Part shown: positions 1 through 6,593 of the stretch, piece by piece
How positions within the stretch are numbered: the first letter of the stretch is position 1
How the letters are laid out: every line of letters starts with the position of its first letter
From: Spirochaetaceae bacterium
GTDB taxonomy: Bacteria > Spirochaetota > Spirochaetia > Treponematales > Breznakiellaceae
Assembly: GCA_031257135.1 (NCBI GenBank)
Contig: JAIRPH010000022.1
Span: 1-16,466 of the forward strand
Direction of reading: 5' to 3'
Length of the DNA stretch: 16,466 nt
Position numbers and translations under genes: made by a program
Notes under the pieces: model-generated
What the model saw: only the letters and a program-made list of their open reading frames with translations
Told to the model about the DNA's origin: nothing
The model's database searches: none

Positions 1-231
1 GTGAAAACTTTCCAGCCGCCTGTGGAACTTTCCCAGCCGCCTGTGGAACTTTCCCAGCCGCCTGTGGAACTTTCCCAGCCGCCTGTGAAAACTTCCCAGC
101 CTCCTGTAGAACTTTCCCAGCCGCCTGTGAAAACTTCCCAGCCTCCTGTAGAAACTTTCCAGCCTCCTGTAGAACTTTCCCAGCCGCCTGTAGAACTTTC
201 CCAGCCGCCTGTAGAAACTTCAACTAGATAG
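1..231. repeat. 21-bp in-phase tandem repeat (minisatellite), about 11 copies
   Basis: Ten full 21-bp units begin at 1, 22, 43, 64, 85, 106, 127, 148, 169 and 190; a degenerate last unit runs 211-231. The shared core is GAACTTTCCCAGCCGCCT, preceded by GTG or GTA. Variants differ as GTGGAACTTTCCC, GTGAAAACTTCCC or GTAGAAACTTTCC, always keeping 21 bp. Because 21 is a multiple of three, the plus strand from base 1 reads as a Pro-rich heptad (SQPPVEL, SQPPVKT, TFQPPVE) ending at TAG 229-231. The array runs off the left edge, so this could be the 3' end of a repeat protein. Other frames, including ones on the minus strand, are also open, so openness alone is weak evidence for coding. An AGGAGG at 230-235 has no plausible start codon behind it. 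I see no gene in 232-290. There are no spacers, so it is not CRISPR. Confidence 0.9.
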
Positions 232-290
232 GAGGATAATAATAACAAGTCTGATTATCGCAACAAATGATACCAAGACCCGGAAAAGGC

Positions 291-1979
291 TTAGGGGATA
301 AAAATATCATTGTTCTCGAAATAGACTGAAGACAAGGTAACGCCCGTAACGGTACCGGTATAGCCATATATGCTTTTTCCAGTCGGCGCGGTATTACCGG
401 CGATGGAGCCTTGATACATATTGAAGATGCCGCTGTTTACCGCATATACGCCGCCGCCGTATCTCTGCGCCGTGTTGCCGGCGATAACCGTCGATCCTTT
501 CATATTGACTATGCCGCTGCTCGTCACATATACGCCGCCGCCGTCGAAACCTGAACCGCCGCCGCCATTCTGCTGGCTCTTATTATCTCGTATGGTACAG
601 TCAATCAGGGTTAATTCGGTACCGGCTTCGCTTATATATGTCCCGCCGTGAGTAGAACTGTTGTTTTCCACAATCACGGAATCCAGCTCAACCTTCGCCT
701 GCCCGGTGATATTAAAACCGCCGCCTATTTGTTCATAACCGCCGGAAACCGCGATGCGATCAAACTTCAGCTTCGTATTCGCGCCGGTAATGTAGAAAAC
801 CCTTCTGCCGGTCATGCCTGACAATACCGCCGGAACGCCGTCAGTAATCGCGGGATCGCCGGTAATCCGTATCTCATCGGTAAAGGCGGAATTTTTGACC
901 GCAAAAACGCTACCCCCTTCTTTGTAGTTAGCATCAGCCTGCGCGCTTTCGGAAGCCCAATTCAAGGTTCCCAGCACGGCAATCGTTTTGATCCACGGAA
1001 TGGTTTTATCCCGCACCGCCTTGACCGCCTTCGCAAGCGTCTTGAAAGGCTTTTCCTTCAGATACCCCGCGTCGGCGTCATTCCCATCGGCTTTGACGTA
1101 ATAGCAGTAGCTTATGGGAACGCCGCCGCCGTAGGGTGCGTCCTGCGTATACAGCTGATTCGTAACGCCCCGCCGAATATTCCACGGACTGCTCCCGCTC
1201 GAGGAATCGCTGAACCCGTAATAGGTCAGGTTGTAATAGCACCGATATAAAACGCCGCTCTTCGCCGCATCAGGCAGAGTATCCGTAATCGTAAGCTCCA
1301 CGCTTCCGGTCCCTTCGGAAACCGCAATCGGCGGACGCTGATGAGCGGCTGAATATACCTCAGGATACGGCGTCAGATACGCCCGCGGCGCAGTATCATA
1401 AAAGAGATTCGCGCCGGCAGTGTTTGCGCTCTGCAACGCGCCGACGCCGGTTATCGCAGGTTTATAGGTAAACTTCTCGGTAGCTTCATTCCAGTCAAGG
1501 GAATCGGCGGTTTTATGCAGGGTCATGGGAACGGATACGATATTCTGCCCGTATATTACGGTATAGTTGGTAAAGCCGCTCGCCAAGAGGACTTTGACGC
1601 CGTTGTAAACCTGTCCGTTTGCGGGCGTCCCCGCGAGAACGAGGATGTCGTAGTTTTTTCCATAGGGAACCGCTACGGTGATGTATTCTTCTCCGGCTGT
1701 GGCGGAGCCGATGTAGTAAGCGTTAGGTAGTCCTGACTCTTTGAAGACAGCTTCAAAGTAGCCGATGTGTTCCTGAGTCGGGTTGTCCAAGTCAACGGCG
1801 AACCGAGCGGTATTAAGCGCGATGCGGATATAGACTCTGCCGCCTCCGGCGTCCCAGCTCCAGTCTTCCGGGTTGAAGCCGTCGTCTATGGGAAAACATC
1901 CTGCAAGGGCGAGGATCGCGGTCGGTAAAATAACGCGGCAAAACGCGTTACCTCCTAAAAAAACATCGGCTTTCCGCAT
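291..1979 (-). CDS. Predicted surface lipoprotein with right-handed beta-helix (Pmp-like repeats)
   Basis: This encodes 562 aa from ATG 1979, chosen because AGGAGGT sits 6 nt upstream. An upstream in-frame ATG at 2003 adds 8 residues but lacks such a site. The N-terminus is a long signal sequence ending in the lipobox LALAGC, with the lipidated Cys at residue 28. The middle contains a YYVKADGNDADAG...KPFKTLAKAV segment, typical of the DUF1565/pectate-lyase-like family in which a parallel beta-helix follows. The C-terminal 150 residues have Gly-rich rungs such as GGGVYVTSSGIVNMKGS and GGGVYAVNSGIFNMYQGS with repeated IAGNTA, resembling chlamydial-type polymorphic membrane protein repeats. No autotransporter beta-barrel follows, so lipid anchoring is the likely attachment. 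The role is unknown; adhesin or glycan binding are guesses. It diverges from the nuclease-like gene at 2107. Confidence 0.85.
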   Translation of the reverse strand: MRKADVFLGGNAFCRVILPTAILALAGCFPIDDGFNPEDWSWDAGGGRVYIRIALNTARFAVDLDNPTQEHIGYFEAVFKESGLPNAYYIGSATAGEEYITVAVPYGKNYDILVLAGTPANGQVYNGVKVLLASGFTNYTVIYGQNIVSVPMTLHKTADSLDWNEATEKFTYKPAITGVGALQSANTAGANLFYDTAPRAYLTPYPEVYSAAHQRPPIAVSEGTGSVELTITDTLPDAAKSGVLYRCYYNLTYYGFSDSSSGSSPWNIRRGVTNQLYTQDAPYGGGVPISYCYYVKADGNDADAGYLKEKPFKTLAKAVKAVRDKTIPWIKTIAVLGTLNWASESAQADANYKEGGSVFAVKNSAFTDEIRITGDPAITDGVPAVLSGMTGRRVFYITGANTKLKFDRIAVSGGYEQIGGGFNITGQAKVELDSVIVENNSSTHGGTYISEAGTELTLIDCTIRDNKSQQNGGGGSGFDGGGVYVTSSGIVNMKGSTVIAGNTAQRYGGGVYAVNSGIFNMYQGSIAGNTAPTGKSIYGYTGTVTGVTLSSVYFENNDIFIP

Positions 1980-2016
1980 AAAATACCTCCTAATCGCAAA
2001 CAAACCTACAAGATTT

Positions 2017-2045
2017 ATACTAAACCCCTTTTTATTTTAATACAA
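2017..2045 (-). promoter_or_regulatory. Candidate sigma70-type promoter for the beta-helix lipoprotein gene
   Basis: On the minus strand, TTGTAT (2045-2040) and TAGTAT (2022-2017) are 17 nt apart. This would put the transcript start near 2010, leaving a 30-nt leader that contains the AGGAGGT site. The -35 element is only a half match. The element lies in the 49-nt AT-rich divergent gap, so it overlaps any upstream promoter of the plus-strand gene. Confidence 0.35.
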
Positions 2046-2071
2046 TACTTTTATGAGTAAGATTCTAAGAC

Positions 2072-2100
2072 TTGAAAGGCGCGGCATAGAAGGGTATAGT
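2072..2100 (+). promoter_or_regulatory. Strong sigma70-type promoter, predicted leaderless start
   Basis: TTGAAA (2072-2077), a 17-nt spacer and TATAGT (2095-2100) are near-consensus in sequence and spacing. The -10 ends 6 nt before ATG 2107, so transcription is expected to begin at or next to the A of the start codon. The only Shine-Dalgarno-like match, GAAGGG, is 12 nt from the ATG, which is too far to work well. This element sits inside the longer open frame that starts at 2053, and it is the main reason to prefer the 2107 start. Confidence 0.6.
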
Positions 2101-2106
2101 ATCTGT

Positions 2107-2934
2107 ATGGCGAAAACTCATCCCCAAGGGGTGAAAAAAGAGCGGATTACTTGGCATACCGCGTTTTTCGATGCAATCAGGCTGGAGCTGGAGGACTATC
2201 TGCCCGGACTGACCTTTAGTTTTGAACTGCCTCTGGGAGCTGAACCCTTACGCATCGATGCGGTCATCCTCAAAGAGCCGGACCTGAGAATAGACAAAGC
2301 TATCGGCTGGATATTTCGGCGGGTAAATGTGATCGAATACAAAAGCCCCGAAGATACTCTCACCATCGGGGATTTTCACAAAGTGGCGGCTTACGCCCGG
2401 CTCTATCTGTCCCAGTATGACGCGGCTATGACCGACATTGCGATCAGCTTTATCGTAAGCAGGCGTCCGCGGGAACTGCTCAGGGAACTTACCGCGCTTG
2501 AATACGGCATAACTCAGGCTTATCCGGGGATATACCATATTGCCGGAGAGAAGCATATTCCGGTCCAGATAGCGGTCGCTCCCGAACTTGCTGAAGCGGA
2601 ATATCTGTGGCTCCGGTCATTGACCAACAAGCTGAATCGGGAGGGCATGGGGCGGATTATTCGGGAGGGCGGACTGCGGGTGAAAAGCCCTCACATCAAA
2701 GTCTATTTGTATCAGGTATTCCAAGCGAATCCTGAGATGCTGAAGGAGTTACTGATTATGGAACGAGCGACGGTGGATCAAATCCTCGAAGAGATCGGCT
2801 GGTCGGCGGAACGCCGAGCCGAAGGCAGAACGCAGGGGAAAAAAGAAGAGCGTAGGTCTGTCTTAGAACTGATAAACCGGGGATATACCCTTGAGCAGTT
2901 GAAACAAGCCCTTACCGCCGAAGTAACGGAGTAA
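2107..2934 (+). CDS. PD-(D/E)XK nuclease-like protein (family often misnamed 3-isopropylmalate dehydrogenase)
   Basis: This encodes 275 aa from ATG 2107. An upstream ATG at 2053 would add 18 residues, but a strong promoter covers that extension. The N-terminal segment WHTAFFDAIRLELEDYL is followed by a beta-rich core in which D51 (RIDAVIL), E77 and K79 (VIEYKSP) form the D...ExK signature of PD-(D/E)XK nucleases. The block FRRVNVIEYKSPEDTLTIGDFHK-like is characteristic of a family abundant in Firmicutes and treponemes. It is frequently annotated as 3-isopropylmalate dehydrogenase without support, because no dehydrogenase motif is present. The C-terminal 50 residues (EEIGWSAERRAEG... to LINRGYTLEQLKQAL) are charged and helical, like tails of Rpn/PD-(D/E)XK recombination-promoting proteins. 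Its substrate is unknown. A 17-bp piece of its own coding sequence recurs just after its stop codon, next to a tandem array. Confidence 0.75.
   Translation: MAKTHPQGVKKERITWHTAFFDAIRLELEDYLPGLTFSFELPLGAEPLRIDAVILKEPDLRIDKAIGWIFRRVNVIEYKSPEDTLTIGDFHKVAAYARLYLSQYDAAMTDIAISFIVSRRPRELLRELTALEYGITQAYPGIYHIAGEKHIPVQIAVAPELAEAEYLWLRSLTNKLNREGMGRIIREGGLRVKSPHIKVYLYQVFQANPEMLKELLIMERATVDQILEEIGWSAERRAEGRTQGKKEERRSVLELINRGYTLEQLKQALTAEVTE
2757..2773 (+). repeat. 17-bp direct repeat, copy 1 (inside the nuclease-like gene)
   Basis: TATGGAACGAGCGACGG occurs here, encoding MERAT near the C-terminus of the PD-(D/E)XK protein. It recurs exactly at 2940-2956 just downstream of the stop codon. Confidence 0.85.
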
Positions 2935-2939
2935 AATCC

Positions 2940-2956
2940 TATGGAACGAGCGACGG
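2940..2956 (+). repeat. 17-bp direct repeat, copy 2 (after the nuclease-like gene)
   Basis: This is an exact second copy of TATGGAACGAGCGACGG, starting 6 nt after the TAA at 2932-2934 and leading directly into the 23-bp array at 2958. Read from its ATG it gives MERATAI and then a stop, so it is a fragment and not a gene. It suggests that a partial 3' duplication of the gene came with, or preceded, the array. Confidence 0.85.
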
Positions 2957-2957
2957 C

Positions 2958-3090
2958 GATCTAAGCCTGATCGCTCAAGCGATCTAAGCTGGATCACTAG
3001 CGTGATCTAGGCTGGATCACTGGAGCGGTCTAAGCTGGATCACGCTAGTGATCTAAACCTGATCGCTCAAGCGATCTAGGCTGGATCGCC
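2958..3090. repeat. 23-bp tandem array of small GATC hairpins, about 6 units
   Basis: Units start at 2958, 2981, 3004, 3027, 3050 and 3073 (the last is partial). Each has the form GATCTAAGCTGGATC plus an 8-nt variable part. Across each junction the sequence is a short palindrome: GATCGCT-CA-AGCGATC at 2969-2984 and again at 3061-3076; GATCAC-TAGC-GTGATC at 2992-3007; an imperfect one at 3015-3030; and GATCAC-GCTA-GTGATC at 3038-3053. The stems change on both sides together (GCT/AGC versus AC/GT), so base pairing is conserved and not just sequence. There are eleven GATC sites in 130 bp, spaced 11-12 bp apart apart from one lost at 3027 (GGTC). No T-tract follows, so it is not a standard terminator. 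Confidence 0.9.
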
Positions 3091-3166
3091 GTGTACTCTT
3101 GCCGGCAGTGGCTCAAACGTGGCGGCGGCGTATATGCCGGCGTCTATTTTTACGCGGGTTTAGGAG

Positions 3167-3196
3167 CTGGCATAATCCTGACGGTTTTGATAGTAT
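3167..3196 (+). promoter_or_regulatory. Candidate extended -10 promoter, predicted leaderless start of the molybdopterin-binding gene
   Basis: TGaTAGTAT (TG at 3188-3189, -10 hexamer 3191-3196) has the extended -10 form. A CTGGCA (3167-3172, 4 of 6) lies 18 nt upstream. The -10 ends 6 nt before ATG 3203, the same spacing as at the 2107 gene, and no Shine-Dalgarno sequence is visible. The rest of 3091-3202 shows only a doubtful small frame. Confidence 0.4.
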
Positions 3197-3202
3197 TGCA
3201 GT

Positions 3203-4234
3203 ATGAAACAAGTTCGTATAGAAGACGCCGTAGGGACGATCCTTTGCCATGATCTGACCCGGATCGTTCCGGGAGAGATGAAAGGCGCGCGGTTCCGTAA
3301 AGGACACATCATCGGGGCGGAGGATATACCGGTTTTGCGGTCTATGGGTAAGAATCATCTCTATGTATGGGAACAAGAAGCCGGCATGGTCCATGAGAAT
3401 GAAGCGGCTTTGCGGCTTGCAGACCTCTGCGGAAAGACGGGATTCAAGCGGAGTAACCTCAGCGAGGGCAAGGTGGAACTTTTCGCCGAGTATGACGGGC
3501 TGTTCCGTATCGATCTTGAGCGGTTTACCGCGGTAAATCAGGTTCCGGAGGTGATTATCGCCGCCCGTCACTCTCTGAGCGCGGTTAAAGCGGGAGATAA
3601 ACTCGCGGGGATGCGGGTAATTCCGCTGGTCATACCGGAAGAACGGCTCCGCGAGGCGGAAACCGCCGCGGGAGACGCGCCCCTTTTCGATCTCCTCCCG
3701 TATACGCTGAAAACCGCAGGAGCCGTGATAACCGGAAGCGAAATCGCCGAAGGCAGAATACCCGACGCCTTTACTCCGTATCTTACCGAAAAACTGGGAG
3801 CTTACGGCATACGCGTCGTCAAAGCCCTGACCGCAGGCGACGGGATTGCTTCCATAACCGAGGCAATCGCGGAAGTCCGGCGGGATAAGCCGGATATGGT
3901 CGTCTGCACCGGCGGCATGAGCGTTGACCCCGACGATAATACCCCCGGAGCAATCAAACAGAGCGGCGCGGACATCGCCGCCTACGGCGTACCGGTCTTG
4001 CCCGGTTCTATGTTTCTCTTGGGGTACTACGCGGACGGAACTCCGGTAATGGGTCTCCCCGGAGGAGTCATGTATCACAAAAACCGGGGCAGTATCTTCG
4101 ATATAGTCCTTCCCCGCATCGCCGCGGGACTGCGGATAACCAGACGCGATCTTGTCCTCTTGGGAAACGGCGGTTTGTGTCTCGCCTGCCCGGAATGTCA
4201 TTATCCGGTATGCCCTTTCGGAAAGGCTGGTTAA
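3203..4234 (+). CDS. MoeA-like molybdopterin-binding protein with C-terminal four-Cys motif
   Basis: This encodes 343 aa. Residues about 172-310 form a MoaB/Mog/MoeA-type molybdopterin-binding fold: AVITGSEIAEG at 174-184, the TGGMS loop at 236-240 followed by acidic D242, D244 and D245, and GLPGGVM at 284-290. It is shorter than a classical MoeA (about 400 aa). The C-terminus ends in C326-x2-C329-x2-C332-x4-C337 followed by PFGK, a tail I associate with clostridial relatives that accompany molybdenum hydroxylases. The tail could hold an Fe-S cluster or zinc, which is inference. The expected role is in molybdenum cofactor insertion or maturation in the cytoplasm. No molybdoenzyme or other cofactor gene is in the window. 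The end of the gene overlaps the longest frame of the AraC gene, and a hairpin covers its stop codon. Confidence 0.8.
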   Translation: MKQVRIEDAVGTILCHDLTRIVPGEMKGARFRKGHIIGAEDIPVLRSMGKNHLYVWEQEAGMVHENEAALRLADLCGKTGFKRSNLSEGKVELFAEYDGLFRIDLERFTAVNQVPEVIIAARHSLSAVKAGDKLAGMRVIPLVIPEERLREAETAAGDAPLFDLLPYTLKTAGAVITGSEIAEGRIPDAFTPYLTEKLGAYGIRVVKALTAGDGIASITEAIAEVRRDKPDMVVCTGGMSVDPDDNTPGAIKQSGADIAAYGVPVLPGSMFLLGYYADGTPVMGLPGGVMYHKNRGSIFDIVLPRIAAGLRITRRDLVLLGNGGLCLACPECHYPVCPFGKAG

Positions 4235-4242
4235 GCCTTTCC
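4220..4242 (+). terminator. Perfect 9-bp hairpin over the stop codon of the molybdopterin-binding gene
   Basis: GGAAAGGCT (4220-4228) pairs perfectly with AGCCTTTCC (4234-4242) across the loop GGTTA. The TAA stop at 4232-4234 lies at the loop/stem edge. Only AAGTTTATG follows, not a U-run, so it would be a poor intrinsic terminator. It could slow or protect the transcript, or hide the start of the AraC gene at 4249. The hairpin is clear from the sequence; its role is not. Confidence 0.5.
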
Positions 4243-4248
4243 AAGTTT

Positions 4249-5136
4249 ATGGGACAGAATTCCCGGCGGGAAAAGAAACAGCTCGAGATAACCTTCCCGT
4301 TTCTGACTTGGGAGGGCGAAACCGTATCCTTTCCTCCTCATTGGCATGACTGTTTCGAGATACTTCTCATTACCAAAGGAGGAATATACGTTTCAGTAGA
4401 CGAGGGAATCTATGAGATTTCCGCAGGAGATGTGGTTATGATAAACGCGGGAGCCATCCACGGCTTTTTCGACCCGAAACCGGGAACCGCGGCGTTAGGC
4501 ATGCAGTTCGGCATCGCGTTTTTCAACGAAGAGTTTATCAGCGTGAAGGATATGATTTTTTACAATCCCGCGCCGGATAAAACCGCCATACCGGAAGACG
4601 CGTATGACCGCCTGCGGCATTTACTGCGGGAAACCGCGGCGGAATATCGCGAAAAGGCTCCGGGATACCAGCTTGCGGTACAATCGAAACTCTACGAATT
4701 TATGGTATTGATACTGCGGAAAACCGCAAAAACCGCTGAGAAAAACCGCTCCTCGAAATCCAAGCAAATCCTCTCGTTTGTGTTTAAGAATTTCGATAAC
4801 CCTGATCTTACGCTGGAAGAAGCCGCAGGCGCGCTGAGTTTAAACAAATTCTATTTCACCCGCTTTTTTAAAAAACATACGGGCTATTCGTTTCACGCCT
4901 ATCTGACAAAAACCCGGGTGGATTTTGCCAAACGGTATCTTATCGAATCGAAAATGAGCGTTACCGACGTCGCGTTTCGGACAGGCTTTAACTCTCTGCA
5001 AACCTTCAACCGCGTTTTCAAAACCTTAACCGGATTCGTTCCAAGAGAGTACCGCCGGGAAAATCATGTTCCCTGGGAAGGCTTTGAAAATAATTACGGC
5101 GCGCCTTTTAAAAAAGCGGAAAACGGCAATTTTTGA
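4249..5136 (+). CDS. AraC-family transcriptional regulator with N-terminal cupin domain
   Basis: This encodes 295 aa from ATG 4249. The frame is open from GTG 4177 with another ATG at 4210, but both lie inside the preceding gene. No candidate has a good ribosome binding site, so the start is uncertain. Residues 24-90 look like a cupin sensing domain (H31, H33 in PPHWHDCFEILL; AGDVVMINAGAIHGF at 59-73). Residues about 175-270 form the double helix-turn-helix of AraC/XylS proteins: LTLEEAAGALSLNKFYFTRF, then MSVTDVAFRTGFNSLQTFNR and GFVPREYRR. Such proteins usually bind a small sugar-like ligand and activate a neighbouring uptake operon. The ABC transporter/VOC operon begins 65 nt downstream on the same strand and is the likely target. 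The gene is followed by a Lys/Asn-rich tail. Confidence 0.88.
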   Translation: MGQNSRREKKQLEITFPFLTWEGETVSFPPHWHDCFEILLITKGGIYVSVDEGIYEISAGDVVMINAGAIHGFFDPKPGTAALGMQFGIAFFNEEFISVKDMIFYNPAPDKTAIPEDAYDRLRHLLRETAAEYREKAPGYQLAVQSKLYEFMVLILRKTAKTAEKNRSSKSKQILSFVFKNFDNPDLTLEEAAGALSLNKFYFTRFFKKHTGYSFHAYLTKTRVDFAKRYLIESKMSVTDVAFRTGFNSLQTFNRVFKTLTGFVPREYRRENHVPWEGFENNYGAPFKKAENGNF

Positions 5137-5201
5137 GAAGTCTGGACAATAATTGGTAAGCGGATTTTATATTTTCCCGTATTATAAAAAAAGGAGGATA
5201 T
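5137..5201 (+). promoter_or_regulatory. Promoter region and ribosome binding site of the transport operon
   Basis: This 65-nt AT-rich gap holds TGGACA (5143-5148) and TATATT (5168-5173) at a long 19-nt spacing, and TATTAT at 5180-5185 without a good -35. A weak -35/-10 pair is what an activator-dependent AraC target would show, but I cannot point to a clear operator repeat. AAGGAGG (5191-5197) lies 4 nt before ATG 5202. Confidence 0.35.
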
Positions 5202-6578
5202 ATGATAAAAAACGTTCTTGGTGTAGGAGCGGCTGTTTTTTTAGGAGGGCTTCTGGTTCTTTCGTGCAGTAAAAGCGGAAACTCCGGCGGCGGGACAGCG
5301 TCAACAGCGGCGGGAAGCAAGCCCCTTACCGCGGAAGAGCTTGAAAAAGCCTCAGGCGCGCTTTCCTATTGGTCGGCTTTTACCGGCGATTCGCTCAAGT
5401 GGGATCAGTGGCGGGTAGATGAATTCAAAAAACGGTATCCCGCGGTTACGGTTGATATACAGTCGGTTCCGCAGGCGGGCATGACAAACGGCAAACTCCT
5501 TGCGGCAATCGCGGGAAAAACCGCTCCGGACGTCCTCGTTTCAGACGATTATGTAAGTTCTTTCGGCTTTGCGGGGCAGGGCGCGTTCGATCCGTGGGAT
5601 TCTTATCTTGAAGCCATCAATCTTTCCATCGGCGATTTCCTGCCCGGTTTCCGAAGCCTTATGCAATATAACGGCAAGACCTATCTTCTTCCGCAGGATT
5701 CCAATGTTATCATGCTTTATCTCAATACCGATATGGTTGCGGAAGCGGGACTTGATATCGCCAACGCCCCTACTAATCTCGACGAATTGATGGATTGGGC
5801 GGAAAAACTGACGGTCAGAGACGGAAGCGGCAAAATTACCCGCTACGGCTTTATCCCCTGGCAAGACCAGCCCGGAGACGCCCCGACATTCTGGCCCTTC
5901 ATGTTCGGCGCGGAACTGTACAATCAGGGGACTAACAACCTTGAACTGACCGACCCGAAAGTAGTCGCCGCGTTCCAATGGATGCGGGAATGGGCGAAAA
6001 AATATGACCCTGTAGCGATTAAAGGCTTTACTCAGTCCGCGGGGGGATTTTTCTCGCCGGATCATCCCTTCTTCCAAAACAAACTCGCCATGACCGTAAC
6101 CGGCAACTGGGTTACGAACGCGCTCCGTATTTACGCTCCTCAGGTGAATTATACGGTTGTACCGGTTCCGGTTCCCGCAGGCGGGCGTGAAAAATCAACG
6201 CCCCTCGGCTCTAATGTGTTCGCTATTCCAAAAGGCTCTAAACGCCCCGATCTTGCGGCGTTATTCTTCAAGTTTACCCAGCGGACGGAAATTAACGCGG
6301 ATAACTTCGATACGTGGCGTTCAATCCCCTGTATCGACAGCCTGTTCGATCAAGTGTCATGGACGCAGAAAAACGATCCGATTTACAGCCTTGAACGGCA
6401 GATTGCCAATTCGTCCAAGTCCGCGCATCCTGCGCTCTGTCCGGTTTCCGCGGAGCTGAATCAACAGCTTATCGCTCTGCGGGATAACATTATCTACAAC
6501 GACGCAGACCCGCAAGGGCTTTTACAGGAACTGCAAAACAAGCTTCAGCCTGAATTGGACAAGCTGGCGAAAAAATAG
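5202..6578 (+). CDS. ABC transporter sugar-type solute-binding lipoprotein (family 1)
   Basis: This encodes 458 aa with a strong AAGGAGG site. The signal sequence ends with lipobox LVLSC (Cys22), followed by a Ser/Gly-rich linker (residues 23-40), so the protein is membrane-anchored and displayed outside the cytoplasmic membrane. The body follows the MalE/family 1 pattern: an early strand ALSYWSAFTGDS, WDQWRVDEFKKRYPAVTVDIQ, ...LLAAIAGKTAPDVLVSDD, NGKTYLLPQDSNVIMLYLNTDM, and the late segment NKLAMTVTGNWV...PLGSNVFAIPKGSKRPDLAALFFKF. The length fits the family. The ligand cannot be read from the sequence; a mono- or oligosaccharide is likely. It is the first gene of the operon with two permeases; a stem-loop separates it from them, as is common where the binding protein is made in excess. 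Confidence 0.92.
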   Translation: MIKNVLGVGAAVFLGGLLVLSCSKSGNSGGGTASTAAGSKPLTAEELEKASGALSYWSAFTGDSLKWDQWRVDEFKKRYPAVTVDIQSVPQAGMTNGKLLAAIAGKTAPDVLVSDDYVSSFGFAGQGAFDPWDSYLEAINLSIGDFLPGFRSLMQYNGKTYLLPQDSNVIMLYLNTDMVAEAGLDIANAPTNLDELMDWAEKLTVRDGSGKITRYGFIPWQDQPGDAPTFWPFMFGAELYNQGTNNLELTDPKVVAAFQWMREWAKKYDPVAIKGFTQSAGGFFSPDHPFFQNKLAMTVTGNWVTNALRIYAPQVNYTVVPVPVPAGGREKSTPLGSNVFAIPKGSKRPDLAALFFKFTQRTEINADNFDTWRSIPCIDSLFDQVSWTQKNDPIYSLERQIANSSKSAHPALCPVSAELNQQLIALRDNIIYNDADPQGLLQELQNKLQPELDKLAKK

Positions 6579-6593
6579 CCGTTTTAGCGAAAC

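Noticed and set aside
230..290. AGGAGG followed by a 20-codon frame at 268
   Set aside because: The distance from AGGAGG to the ATG is over 30 nt and the peptide runs into the end of the opposite-strand lipoprotein gene.
2053..2106. Upstream extension of the nuclease-like gene from ATG 2053
   Set aside because: A near-consensus promoter with 17-nt spacing lies within it and points to the start at 2107; the extra 18 residues have no family similarity. A second transcript from TACAAT at 2041 cannot be excluded.
1..3090. CRISPR arrays at 1-231 or 2958-3090
   Set aside because: Both are head-to-tail repeats without unique spacers, and no cas genes are present.
3091..3252. GTG-initiated 53-codon frame with a hydrophobic stretch (AGLGAGIILTVLIVLQY) overlapping the start of the molybdopterin gene
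   Set aside because: It has no ribosome binding site, starts inside the repeat-derived sequence, and overlaps the next gene's promoter and first 50 bases. The hydrophobic segment is suggestive but not enough to call a gene.
3113..4201. Long 362-codon frame on the minus strand
   Set aside because: It is fully opposite the well-supported molybdopterin-binding gene, has no recognisable domain, and its composition reflects the other strand's codon usage.
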